From assembly GCA_029532625.1 (NCBI GenBank), contig JARFXM010000003.1, positions 2,852,001 to 2,916,000 of the forward strand: a stretch of DNA of 64,000 bases. Direction: 5' to 3'. The notes below the pieces were generated by a model that did not search any database, had not been told where the DNA came from, and saw only the letters and a list, made by a program, of their open reading frames with translations. Positions 35,888-46,208 of this stretch are shown here, one piece after another. The position numbers and the translations under genes were made by a program. This DNA is from Lomentospora prolificans (Eukaryota > Ascomycota > Sordariomycetes > Microascales > Microascaceae). Position 1 is the first letter of the stretch, and the number at the start of each line of letters is the position of its first letter.

Positions 35888-37439
35888 ATGCCGCTCGCCC
35901 AGGCCCTGACCGTCATGCGGCCTTTCCTTCTCCATGTTGAACGGGCGAATCGCCACAATATCGCGACGCTAAGGGCCTCGCCTCTGTCCGAGATATCGGG
36001 TGCCTTTGGGGATTTGGGCACCCTCTTGCCCATCATGGTTGCCTTGGCCCTTCAGGGCTCCATAAATCTAGATTCGACCCTGGTTTTCTCGGGACTTTTC
36101 AACGTGCTAACGGGTGTGGTCTTCGGAGTGCCGCTCCCGGTCCAGCCTATGAAGGTAAAATCAAAATTTGATAACATGGTGTCTTTTTCCCTTTTGCGCC
36201 CTCTCACCTTTTAAACGAGCCCGGTTATTCCACAGCCCGGGCCATGCCTTGAAATGAGCCTGCGCTCCAAACTCCGTTTATCGTGCCCATGCTTAACTTT
36301 TGTGGTAACAACAGGCTATCGCCTCCGCCGCGCTTTCCGGCCGTGGGGATCCACATCCTGCATCCGTTGCTGGCGCCGGCCTTATCGTCGGGAGTATCGT
36401 TTTTATTTTGAGTATCACGGGCCTTCTACACCATGGGACCCGCCTCGTGCCCCTACCTGTGATTAGAGGAATTCAGCACGGAGCCGGGCTGTCTCTCGTG
36501 ATCAGCGCCGGTTCGGGGCTGTTGCAGCAGCTCGGCTGGGTAAGCCCGGCCTTTGATAACCGACTTTGGGCACTTGGCGCATTTCTCCTTCTCCTCGGCC
36601 CCCAAACCGTAACCCGATTTCCTTACGCGCTATCCGTATTTACCGCTGGCCTCATGTTCTCCCTTATCTTCATTTTAACGTCGGGCGAAGGCAGCCGTCT
36701 CCCTCGGCTCACTATCTGGCACCCATGTTTTCTAGCCCTAGAAGATTTCTTCAGGTTTCGGGAGTCTTCCTTCATCATGGCGATTGGCCAAGTCCCCCTC
36801 ACCACACTTAACTCTATAATTGCCGTTAGTGCTCTCTCCGCGGATCTGCTACCGCATCTTCCATATCCATCCGTGACATCCCTCGGGCTTAGTGTCGCAG
36901 CGATGAATCTCACCGGAACATGGCTCGGGTCCATGCCGCTCTGCCACGGCTCTGGTGGTCTCGCTGCCCAGTACCGCTTCGGCGCCCGTAGTGGAGCTAG
37001 CATTATTCTCCTCGGCCTACTGAAATTTTGCTTGGGCTTGTTCTTCGGGGATACACTGGTGGACCTACTAGCGCACTTTCCTAAGAGTTTCCTGGGGATT
37101 ATGGTCCTAGCTGCTGGTCTAGAACTCGCCAAGGCCGGTGTGACCCTCAACCGCGGTCTAGTGGAATCCGGACATGGGCACGATACTGCTGGAGAACCTG
37201 GGACTGGAATCGACGGAATGTCGAGGATACGGCGGCCAAGTAGGCCATCGACCAGGGAGATGGATGAAAGACGCACAGTGATGTTGATGACAACCGCGGG
37301 CATACTTGCCTTTAAGAATGATGCTATCGGATTTGCAGCGGGTATGCTTTGCAGCTGGGCTTACCGACTTTCCGACAAGATGTCGGCTTGGAAACGATCT
37401 AGATCTGGTCTCTCAGACACCTCTCCATTGCTAAATTAG
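35888..37439 (+). CDS. MOT1-family molybdate transporter
   Basis: Two exons, 35888-36154 and 36315-37439, encode 463 residues across a 160-nt intron (donor GTAAAA, acceptor CAG). The join restores PVQPMK|AIASAALSG, the conserved segment of the family. Diagnostic motifs are EISGAFGDLGTLLPIMVAL near residue 38 and PLCHGSGGLAAQYRFGARSG in the C-terminal half. About ten hydrophobic segments fill the sequence. MOT1 proteins (distant SulP relatives lacking the STAS domain) take up molybdate with high affinity for the molybdenum cofactor used by nitrate reductase and others. In fungi the protein may be at the plasma membrane or vacuole. The tail (KMSAWKRSRSGLSDTSPLLN) ends in a Ser/Leu motif resembling a dileucine sorting signal. 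An ATG nine codons downstream (35915) is an alternative start. Its stop overlaps the convergent ORF. Confidence 0.92.
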
Positions 37440-38119
37440 CTAATTCCCCGAAGATATACCCCAAATGATCTCTCCACCAAGTTACAACAATTAAAGCGCC
37501 GGCGCCGAACCCAACTTCTATGGCCCAGGCCAGGCAACAGCTCTTCCTTCCACGCCGTGACTCTCTCCACTTCTGGGATCTGCGGAGTTCCCGTTCCTTC
37601 TTCGAGTTGTCTTTCTCTAGCCTTCATCTCACGGATATACTTCCTCCTGGCTATAAACACACCGGCAAAAAGTATCACAGAATACTCACCAGACGCAGTG
37701 GCGGTCACCGTCTCCATCAACAGCCATACAGCGAGGCCATCCTTGTAAACGAGGAAGAAGACTAGAGCAAGACCTGCCAGTGAAGACGTCAAGCTCGGTA
37801 GAAAAAGCTGGCCTGCGAGCCAGAGGTAGTCGCCGCGACGATGAACAGACGCCCAAACGATGCCTAGGGTCGCCAAAAAGCAACACAGCGGCGGCAGGAC
37901 CATTATCGGGAACATCAAGGACTTCTTTTCAGCCTCATGCGAGGCCATGGTGCGGGTAGGGTTCGCATCGTGCTCAGCCGGGGAGCCGGCTTGTGCGCTG
38001 AGACTTGGGTGGACATGAGCGGTTGCATGACGAGGCGGATTAAGAGCAGCCAGGTGAAGGCTCGTGCTAGACGATTGTACAGCGGTGACATTGGATCCAT
38101 GGGCTGAGCTTGTTGTCAT
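37436..38119 (-). CDS. Hypothetical membrane protein
   Basis: An uninterrupted frame of 227 residues from an ATG in good context (CCACAATGAC). The first 60 residues are Ser/His/Ala-rich and polar. A hydrophobic helix at about 70-92 (FPIMVLPPLCCFLATLGIV), one at about 101-125 and one near 140-155 suggest three membrane passes. A strongly charged helix follows (RRKYIREMKARERQLEEG). The C-terminal 40 residues look random and could be intron or 3' UTR; a GTGAGT...TAG pair around the third hydrophobic stretch would make only a 39-nt intron, shorter than usual. No family is recognised. It converges on the transporter gene, and the two stop codons share four bases. Confidence 0.45.
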   Translation of the reverse strand: MTTSSAHGSNVTAVQSSSTSLHLAALNPPRHATAHVHPSLSAQAGSPAEHDANPTRTMASHEAEKKSLMFPIMVLPPLCCFLATLGIVWASVHRRGDYLWLAGQLFLPSLTSSLAGLALVFFLVYKDGLAVWLLMETVTATASGEYSVILFAGVFIARRKYIREMKARERQLEEGTGTPQIPEVERVTAWKEELLPGLGHRSWVRRRRFNCCNLVERSFGVYLRGIS

Positions 38120-39714
38120 TGTGGGGGGGATGTTGACACGCGCCTCTTGAAGATTATTTGATGGCGTGTGGAAGATATTCTGAGCCTCTTCAATATATAG
38201 CTAGGTGCTCAGGTTCGCATTACACATGACGGGCCACCAAAACAAAACATGAAAATAGAAGGACGGCTAGCTTCGTTTGAACCGGCACTGGCACAACACG
38301 CGAAGAGCAAAGCATTAAAGCACGGTTGTCGCCCCTACGTACATGTGTCCTATTCACAAGTCCCAGAATCTGAGCTTCACTGTCCGCTCTCTAGCGTCAC
38401 TGATACGAGACATTCGGGGAAGGCAGTATGCTGTACACCCTCGGGAATCCGCACATATTCCGGATCGGTGTAAATGCCAAAAGGTGACAGCCTTGAGAAC
38501 TCTTGTTGACCGTCCTGTTGCCTAGTGATTCCACCAGTTGATGGGAGATTAGAAAGAATAAATGGTGCCTTTATTTGGGAGATTTCCCTTTTTATCCCTC
38601 CTTTTGCGCATTGGTATTCCATCGGGAGGCAGTGTGACTTTTTCTTCTTTCTTTTCCCAGAACATAAGCTGAATTGATCTCGACCTAGATCGAAGACACA
38701 CATTGATCTCTGGGGTCTTTTAACACAGATTTACGAATGACAACACACTCGCACTGCCAACACGAGTATCACTGTAGCTTCGGCAGTGTTATGTTTGCCT
38801 CATGGCTTATCCCTAAACGAGGTTTGCCAAACGACGGCACTCCGCAGCATAAACAAGACCAGATCCCAAGTAGGTGATGGCAACGATTGATTCAAGATCC
38901 ACATATAGTCATGGAATGCTGAGCCAGTGGAACCAAGCCATACAATTTCAGCTCGTGGCCAGTAGGAAACTGACATAGACCGATCTATGCACTGCTCTGC
39001 AACCACTCGAGGCTGCATGGAACTACTCCTTTCTCGTGAAGTCTCGACGGGCAAGAGCGAACAAAGGCGGTCAAGGTGAGTGGAGCTGCGTGGAGAGAAG
39101 GCAAAGGTACGACGATAAGATAACAGCGGGTACCTAGTTGCTAGACACTATTAGGATTATGTCAGATCGCAAGTTGATCCATTGATGAGCCTAGTCTAAT
39201 CGAGGAACAAAGGAGAATTTTAGACCCATCGTCAGCGGTCCATGGCAAGGCCGGCCGGCATAAAATAACATACAGCATCTTTTGAAGGATCTGCCAGCCT
39301 CTGGGTCACTGTCCAAGTCCACCGAGCCAGTTTAGCCAATCAACGTGCTGTAAACAGTCTTCACCAACCCCGGCTGTCGCAACAAAGACGTGGATGCGGG
39401 ACGTTGCAAACCACGCCGCAGAGACCCCCTCACCAATTTTTTTTTTTGGGAGAATACAGACAATTGGGAGCAGCGACTGGCGGGCCAAAAAAAAATTATG
39501 GTTTCCTTAGGGGTCCAGCTGCTACAATTGACATCGAGAAGGCTTCGACCACAGCGCAACGACGACCACTCGTACCGACTAAATCCGGTTTCGATTGGTT
39601 TTCCTTGTGAAATCAATCCAATTCGCCAAGGCAAGCTGTCTGCCTCCGTCCGTCACACTTGCCGTCGCCGCGAGACGAAAGAGCTGGCCGCCCAAGTTCA
39701 CAGGTTACACAGCG
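38120..39714. other. Spacer and promoter of the forkhead gene
   Basis: No gene is supported. The frame of the forkhead protein stays open upstream from 39715 back to about 39595, but without an ATG. A T run lies at about 39438-39447 and an A run at about 39487-39495. Palindromic GGCCGGCCGGC occurs near 39250. Confidence 0.45.
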
Positions 39715-42700
39715 ATGACTTCGTCTGCCGTCGTCCCTCAGGCGGACAAGCACAGCCTGAACTTGGGTCCAACAGCGCTGTCAGAACTGTCAGGCCCAAC
39801 CGCAACCTCGACTCCAACCAATACCACAACCGCCACAGCCAGCCAAGACAACCTTAACACCGACAACCTCATCGCTACGGGCAAGATCCTCGAGGATTTC
39901 TCCACGAACGCTGACCTCACCCACCATACGACAGCTCCTCCGCAAACAACCCCGCCTACCACCGCCTTAGCACCCGGCGACAATCACGAAGTACTTTCGC
40001 TGCTCGCCACTACCGGCCGCGATGTTTCTGAGCCGAGCCAACCTTCGCAGCCACTCCAAGAAAATCTCAACCCCAACACACCACTCCCCATTCCTGATCC
40101 TAGCGGTGACACGGACTCGCGAACTCTCAACGTACTACCATCGGCTGACCACGTCGATGTCGACGCTGTAATCGCCGACGCACCCACCTCTACCACGGCC
40201 CCTGCCGAGCCCGTAACACCAATCCAGCACGACCAGCGCCCAGACCTCAGTCGTCGGAGCAGCACCGTCGAGCCCAACGCAATTCCTTTCGCATCAGCCA
40301 GCGAGGCGTCCCGTATACGAAACGTCATATCGAACAACTCGTTCAACATGATGGCGTTCGCTCAGATGTCTTCACCCCACCCCATGACCATGGGCCACAT
40401 CGCACCTCCCTCTATCGTCACGCCTGCTCAAGTCACCCTCCCCAACGCTGCAGAGGGCGTCGATGGCCTACCTGGCGCCACTTTCCCGCTCGTTTCGACT
40501 GAGGAGGGCTTGGAATCGTTTGCGCGCATAGAGTTCGCCGACAGCGTTTTTCAAATGACGACGTACGCCGTCATCATCGGCCGAGACCAGCGCGCGATGG
40601 AACAGGCTAAACGAGACGAGCGCCGCGCCGAGGAATATAGACGTATCGTTGAGGAACGCGCCGCCATGGGCTTGCCGCCACCCAGTCCAATAATGCAGGA
40701 ACGCAATCGGAAGTTTAGCAAATCCTATGTCAGTGAGGAGGGCGGTATGCTTGGTCCCGAATCCGATGGCGAATCGGCGACCCGCCCGCAAAGGAAGAGG
40801 AAACGAACCCGCTCGGCTGGCTCGTCTCAAAATGACCCTGAAGGCCAGGAAGAGCAGCTCATCATGGACCGACAATATGTATCACATACCCCCGGCGCCG
40901 CCGCCGTCGACCTGAAATCGCTCCGACCATCGCCTCATCACACGCCTTTTATCGGCATCCACTCTCCCGGTCCCGACATTGCTAGCAAAACGAAGGCCAT
41001 TTCCCGAGAGCACCTCAAGATCCAGTTCAGCACCGAGAAAAACGCCTTTGAGGCGATCCCCCTTCACAAGAATGGGTTTTTCTGCGACGATGTGCACTAT
41101 CGACAAGAAAGCGTCGTATTGAAGAGCGGAGCTCGACTCCAAATTAAAGATGTGGACTTCACCTTTATAATAAACGGAGTAGAACGTGGCCGTACGGGTG
41201 CCGAGGACCACGAGGATGGTCCTAAGAGGAGATATTCCGAAGGCGGCAAAGAAATGAGTGTTGAGTTTGAGCTGGGTCAGGGTCAGGAGGAGCTCCTCAG
41301 TGATAGTGATGAGCTCTCCGAGCTCGTAGGAAGTCCTCCGGACTTGTCAGACGATGGGGAGCTAAAGTCTGACTCTGATGGCAACGAGGATGGGACATCA
41401 AAAATGGGTCAGTCCCTAGAACAACCGCCTAAGAGACGTGGCCCCGGACGACCACCCAAAGATGGGATTATGTCCAAACGAGAAAGGAGAGAGATGAATA
41501 AGAGAGAACAGGAGAAAGAAAGGCAGCGCCAAATGGAGGAGCAGGCGGCGACCGGCGAAATGCCTATGAAACGGAAAGTGGGCCGGCCTAGGAAGCACCC
41601 CTTACCAGAGACTGCCGACGGCAAACCTGAAAAGAGGAAATACAAGCCAAGAAAGCCCAAGGGCGAAGAGGAGGGCTCCGAAGCTGAGAGGAGGAGGGAG
41701 AGGAAGGAGAGGAGATTGGCGAGGCCCAAGTCGCCGCCGCTCAAGCTTCGCCGCGAAGACTTTACAGAGGAGCAACTGGCGAAGCCGAACAAGAACTACG
41801 GCATACTAATCGACGAGGTTCTAAGAGAGGCTGGACCGGATGGCCTGATACTGAAGCAAATCTACAACCGAATTTCTGCAAAATATCCCTTCTACCACTT
41901 CTGCACTGAGACAAAGGGCTGGGAGAGCAGTGTCCGTCACAACCTTATTGGCAACAGTGCCTTTCGAAAAGATCCCAAGTCTGGGGCTTGGACTCGCGTT
42001 CCTGGCATCGAGCTTGATGCCGGCAAGAAGCGCAAAGGCGATGCCGCCGCGGTGGAAAGAGCGGCAGCAGCGGCGGCGGCGGCGGCCTCAGCGGCGGCAG
42101 CAGTAAGTGGTGGACAGCCGTATGCAACGGCCTATGGGAACCGCGTGTACCCTGGTTATGGAACGGACGGGCATCAAGTTCCTCCAGGTGCCAACCCAGC
42201 TTATCTTACCACCGGTGCCGCAGCACCCGGTTATCAACAAGGCCAGCAGCCTAATAATCAGCATCCCTTTAGCGCTCAACGAGGTGATTCTAATTCTCAA
42301 CTGTACGCTGCGGCCGGCCAACCGCCCACAGGCACAGATTCCCTACTCCATCAGGGAGTCGTCGGCCAGCCGGGGGTGACACCCGGGCACCAAGGCGTGC
42401 CTGGAACCGGTGTCGCAAACGCAGGCACCCCGCTCGTACAAGGGCAAGCACAGACATTACCTGCCGCAAATCCTCAGAACCAGGCTTTGGCAAACGGAAG
42501 TCAGAGTTACACCCTCGCCTCGGGGCTGCCTGGGCTTGCTACGCCAACTCCTGGACCACAGTCGAATGGCTCCCAGGGGGCTTCGCCAACTCCTGGAGCA
42601 TTGGCTACAAACCCCGCCCAATCAGGCTTTTACGGAGCGCATACACAGGGCACCAATCAAGCTCAGGGTCTTCCCCAACAGCCTAACGGCATCGGGGCGC

Positions 42701-43347
42701 CGGCCGGTGCCTCGCAGACCCAGATCGCGCGACCTAGCATCCTGCCGCGACCCGCTCTCATGCACCCGCAACTTATCACGTTTATCAAGAAGTTTGCCAA
42801 GGACTTATGCAAACATCCGGAGCTTGACCGCCGGTGGATTTTCTCTGCAGTCAACCGGGCGCTGGCACTGAAGCCTCGTCATAGCCCTGGGCCATCAAAA
42901 ACGATGACGCTTAATGAGGCTCTTGAACGGAAGCTTGTCGCGTCCGTAGATGGAATTGTGAAAGGTTTCTTCGAGGCCCACCCCTCCGATTACAAACATC
43001 CAATCCATCTCGACGTCGTTTCTTTGCTCGTGGAACTCCGAGAGGTACACCAAAAGAGGGCTGGGCAGGCATCTACGTCTGGCATGGGCAGTGGGGCCAA
43101 TGCGGCGCAAGAGAAGGGCAAAGAGCAGAAACAAGAGAAGGACCGAGAGATGGGTGAGCTGATGGTGCTTTCTTGCTTTGATAGGCTGGTAGGTGTCATG
43201 GATCAAAGCGTGTTTGACTGGCTCAAGGAGGAAGGGGTGAGCGCGGCAGAGGAAGAGGAGTTCAGGAAGTGGTCAACAGCTGAGACGCAGCTAATGCCCA
43301 TTGTCAAGGAGTACGTGACCAAGATGGGCTTCACACTCCCCACATAA
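39715..43347 (+). CDS. fhl1: Fhl1-like FHA and forkhead transcription factor
   Basis: One exon of 1210 residues from the first ATG (GCGATGACTTC). Residues 1-260 are Thr/Pro/Ala-rich and disordered. The FHA domain spans about 268-492: its first strands (FQMTTYAVIIGRD) are separated by about 95 inserted residues from the rest (AISREHLKIQF, KNGFFCDD, LKSGARLQI). Two AT-hook-like motifs follow (GPGRPPK, VGRPRKH), then the forkhead winged helix at about 690-770 (KPNKNYGILIDEVL, GWESSVRHNLIGNSAFRK). A poly-Ala tract and a Gln/Pro/Gly-rich region lead to a conserved helical C-terminus (about 1015-1210). FHA plus a divergent forkhead is the Fhl1 architecture; in yeast it marks ribosomal protein promoters with Ifh1 via the FHA domain. 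Assigning that role here is inference. The longer size than yeast Fhl1 comes from low-complexity regions. Confidence 0.9.
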   Translation: MTSSAVVPQADKHSLNLGPTALSELSGPTATSTPTNTTTATASQDNLNTDNLIATGKILEDFSTNADLTHHTTAPPQTTPPTTALAPGDNHEVLSLLATTGRDVSEPSQPSQPLQENLNPNTPLPIPDPSGDTDSRTLNVLPSADHVDVDAVIADAPTSTTAPAEPVTPIQHDQRPDLSRRSSTVEPNAIPFASASEASRIRNVISNNSFNMMAFAQMSSPHPMTMGHIAPPSIVTPAQVTLPNAAEGVDGLPGATFPLVSTEEGLESFARIEFADSVFQMTTYAVIIGRDQRAMEQAKRDERRAEEYRRIVEERAAMGLPPPSPIMQERNRKFSKSYVSEEGGMLGPESDGESATRPQRKRKRTRSAGSSQNDPEGQEEQLIMDRQYVSHTPGAAAVDLKSLRPSPHHTPFIGIHSPGPDIASKTKAISREHLKIQFSTEKNAFEAIPLHKNGFFCDDVHYRQESVVLKSGARLQIKDVDFTFIINGVERGRTGAEDHEDGPKRRYSEGGKEMSVEFELGQGQEELLSDSDELSELVGSPPDLSDDGELKSDSDGNEDGTSKMGQSLEQPPKRRGPGRPPKDGIMSKRERREMNKREQEKERQRQMEEQAATGEMPMKRKVGRPRKHPLPETADGKPEKRKYKPRKPKGEEEGSEAERRRERKERRLARPKSPPLKLRREDFTEEQLAKPNKNYGILIDEVLREAGPDGLILKQIYNRISAKYPFYHFCTETKGWESSVRHNLIGNSAFRKDPKSGAWTRVPGIELDAGKKRKGDAAAVERAAAAAAAAASAAAAVSGGQPYATAYGNRVYPGYGTDGHQVPPGANPAYLTTGAAAPGYQQGQQPNNQHPFSAQRGDSNSQLYAAAGQPPTGTDSLLHQGVVGQPGVTPGHQGVPGTGVANAGTPLVQGQAQTLPAANPQNQALANGSQSYTLASGLPGLATPTPGPQSNGSQGASPTPGALATNPAQSGFYGAHTQGTNQAQGLPQQPNGIGAPAGASQTQIARPSILPRPALMHPQLITFIKKFAKDLCKHPELDRRWIFSAVNRALALKPRHSPGPSKTMTLNEALERKLVASVDGIVKGFFEAHPSDYKHPIHLDVVSLLVELREVHQKRAGQASTSGMGSGANAAQEKGKEQKQEKDREMGELMVLSCFDRLVGVMDQSVFDWLKEEGVSAAEEEEFRKWSTAETQLMPIVKEYVTKMGFTLPT

Positions 43348-46208
43348 CCAACCTTTTCTTCTATTCTGTTTTTCATGATGTCTGTGATGCCTTTCTGCTG
43401 CGGAGTTTAGGGGGGCAAAGTCATCAGGATGCCATAATTCAGATTATACTACAGGCCGAAATTCTTTGCCCTAATACCAGAATGGCAGAGGGTTCGAGTA
43501 TTGGAGTTGAAGGAACTGAACGTGCCGGAGTACACGGTTTCTGCCAATCCGCATTCTCTTTTCAATCCAGGAGTTACGTCTTTTTTTAAATGGCTATAGC
43601 GTCCAAAGGTGGGAGGGAGGTGAATAGATTTTATTCTCAATTGCCACTACAGCTCATACATTAAGGCCAAGCTGATTCTAAAAGATGCCATCCTCGGCTG
43701 TACGTCTAGTCTGGAGCTTCGTTCGAGGGCAGATTATGGAAGGGTAAGCCAACAACATTCTTTGCGTTCAGTATCCGGTTGAGGACGTCAGGCGACGGCT
43801 ATAAGCCCCAGACGAGCATAGGCTACATCACATGGCCATCTCCTGTGTCTCTATCTGAGATCCATTACTCCATGTCCTAAGGCTGAAGCACTGGGGTAGG
43901 TCTGCGAGACAACTTGTTGCGGACAGCCGTAAGAGACTGAAATAAAAAGCAAGATCGGTAAAAGAACGAAAGTATTAAAAGATGGGGAATAGACCAACGA
44001 GGAACTGAATCATGACAAAACGGACCAAATCTGAATGGAGAGAGAGCACATGAGGTCTCGGAGAACAAACTGGGGACGAATCGGGCTATGAAGATTCGGA
44101 AGATAAGTAAAATCAAGCAGCTATCCGATTTTCATTTTTTGCTTTCCGGATTCGTATGGTTGGGATGATTGATGTCTGGTGTATTAGTTCTTCTGATGTT
44201 TTTTTTTTCTCCGGCTTCTCCTCACCTATCTTTCGGATGAAGCGGTATTCGTATTCTGGTGCTGTCACGTTGACTGATGTGCTTGTCGACCTTTCGGGTT
44301 ATGTTTTGGTTCTACGGATATCAGCTTACTGAGGGACCGACTCCATGTCGCTACATTGTATGAATACACCGGCCGGACACAAAACTGCCAGTTGCACTTC
44401 ACTACAGCATGAGGCCACAACATGATGAACTCCGGCGCAGTCGAGACACCTTCACGCGTTGGTTGGCTCGTGCCCAAATTCCGCCAGGGTCCGGTTGGGT
44501 TGGGCTCAATGTTGTTTTGGAAAGCCAGCAAGAGCCATCTCAAGGCTCAAGCCCACGTCATGGCTGCCAGGTACTCTTGTATTTTTTGACAACGGCTTTT
44601 AGTCCGACGCTGGCGTTGGCACATTTATTCTCGATGGAAACCCATTCGGCATGCCTACCCGTATTTGGCCTACGGATAATACCACCCTTCATCTTCTGCT
44701 TGGGATCGTACGAGTACGTAGCCTTGTTAATAGGCCTAAAGAATCCGGAGATGAGTCTCTCCCTCTCACGAAACCAGACACGGCGAGGCCCGCCCCTGAC
44801 GACAACACATCAGTAATCGGAACACTTCCCACAGCTCGGGAGCTCAAGCTGATAATCTTCAAGGCCAACAGGGGTTCAAGGCAAAGATGTCTAATATGAT
44901 TGATAGTAGCGTCAACCGGAATGCTGGGTTGCCATTGGTCTACCGCCTTCATACGTGGACTACGACTCTGCTGGTGAAGGATTGGATGGCGGACTGGGCT
45001 GGCATGGGGAATTAGCCTGGGGAGCACACACACCTCGCTGGCTATTTGATGTCATGTTCAAAGGACTTCCATGGCCGCCCAAATCCTTTTAACCAATCTA
45101 TCCCACCTTGCCGAGGCGAGACAATCAGGGTAATTTGAATCTCGGCCGTGGCTCCAAAAGCAGCGAGGACAGAATAATATTCAAGGACTCGCGACTAGAA
45201 TATCCTCGGACCAGCTGTAAGCTTGCAGAGGTCTAATTACTCTGCTCCTACGAAGGTACTAGTAGAACAGTATGCGGGTGGGTTACGTTGCACGGGGAAA
45301 AGCTGCTGTTCGGTGATAATGCATGAAAGAGGGAACATACTTCTACTGCCAGCCACTAGTCCGACCGCTAAGACAGGTACGTGCGAGGGCGGACTGTCAG
45401 GACACTGCTGGCCATGGCTGGCTGTTGGGTCCACGGGAAACTGTCTGTACACTAGTGTACCTGTGGGTACCTGTTGAGCCGAGTTTAGTGCTGGCGTTGT
45501 TACGTCCTGGTGTCCTGCTGGCTGGCCATTACCTCCATCTATGGTGGAGTCGCTCCGCCTGTCCTGACCCTTTTACTTTTCCTGGCTTTTTCCCTATTCG
45601 TTGCTTTTCGTCCTCCGCCACCGTCTTTCTACTCCGCCCGCTGCCAATTTTTATGTTATTTTTCTTTTCTTTTTTTCTTTTTTACTATTAAATTTAAATG
45701 CTCAAGCTTTGACCTCAGTGCTGGCTATTAGATTCCACCCCCGAACCCGGCGCCGAGCCTTACCTTACCCGCCCAAAACCTGGGATCCTCGATGCTCCCC
45801 TCCACCCTTCTTTTGGTCTGGCTGGCCTCTCCCCCTTCTTAAACGCCACCCGCATCGGCAATCGTCAAGTCATACTGGTGCTCTAACCGCCAGCGTATTG
45901 CACACACATTTTTTTTTTTTTGGCCGGCTTTCTTCACTCCCTTGTTGATCCATCTCCTCGAACAGGCCCAGACCAGGGAGGCGCACCAAGACGAGAGAGC
46001 GCCACGACCATCCATTTCACCAGCACATGTCCCCTGTACCTGGAGGGTACTTTGTACCTTGGCCCGCCCCCCCCTCCACCCTCGACGCAATTCTTAAGCC
46101 TCTCCTTCTTTTTGCATCTGGCGCTCCGTCTCCGAACTTCAACTTGACCAAACATCGAAATCGCTAGCATCCGCATCTCTCAATCCCCCCTCTCCTCCCC
46201 CAGCCAGG
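43348..46208. other. Spacer between the forkhead and Boi-like genes
   Basis: About 2.9 kb without a supported gene. The right end (about 45560-46208) is pyrimidine-rich and is probably the long leader and promoter of the Boi-like gene. CTGGCTGG words occur at 45518 and 45818. An open frame at 44409-44816 has no features. Confidence 0.45.

Noticed and set aside
39595..39714. N-terminal extension of the Fhl1-like frame
   Set aside because: The frame is open but has no ATG; without transcript data the first ATG at 39715 is the better start.
43440..43540. Sequence with a B-box-like GGTTCGAG at about 43490
   Set aside because: No A box, acceptor stem or anticodon stem can be formed around it, so it is not a tRNA.
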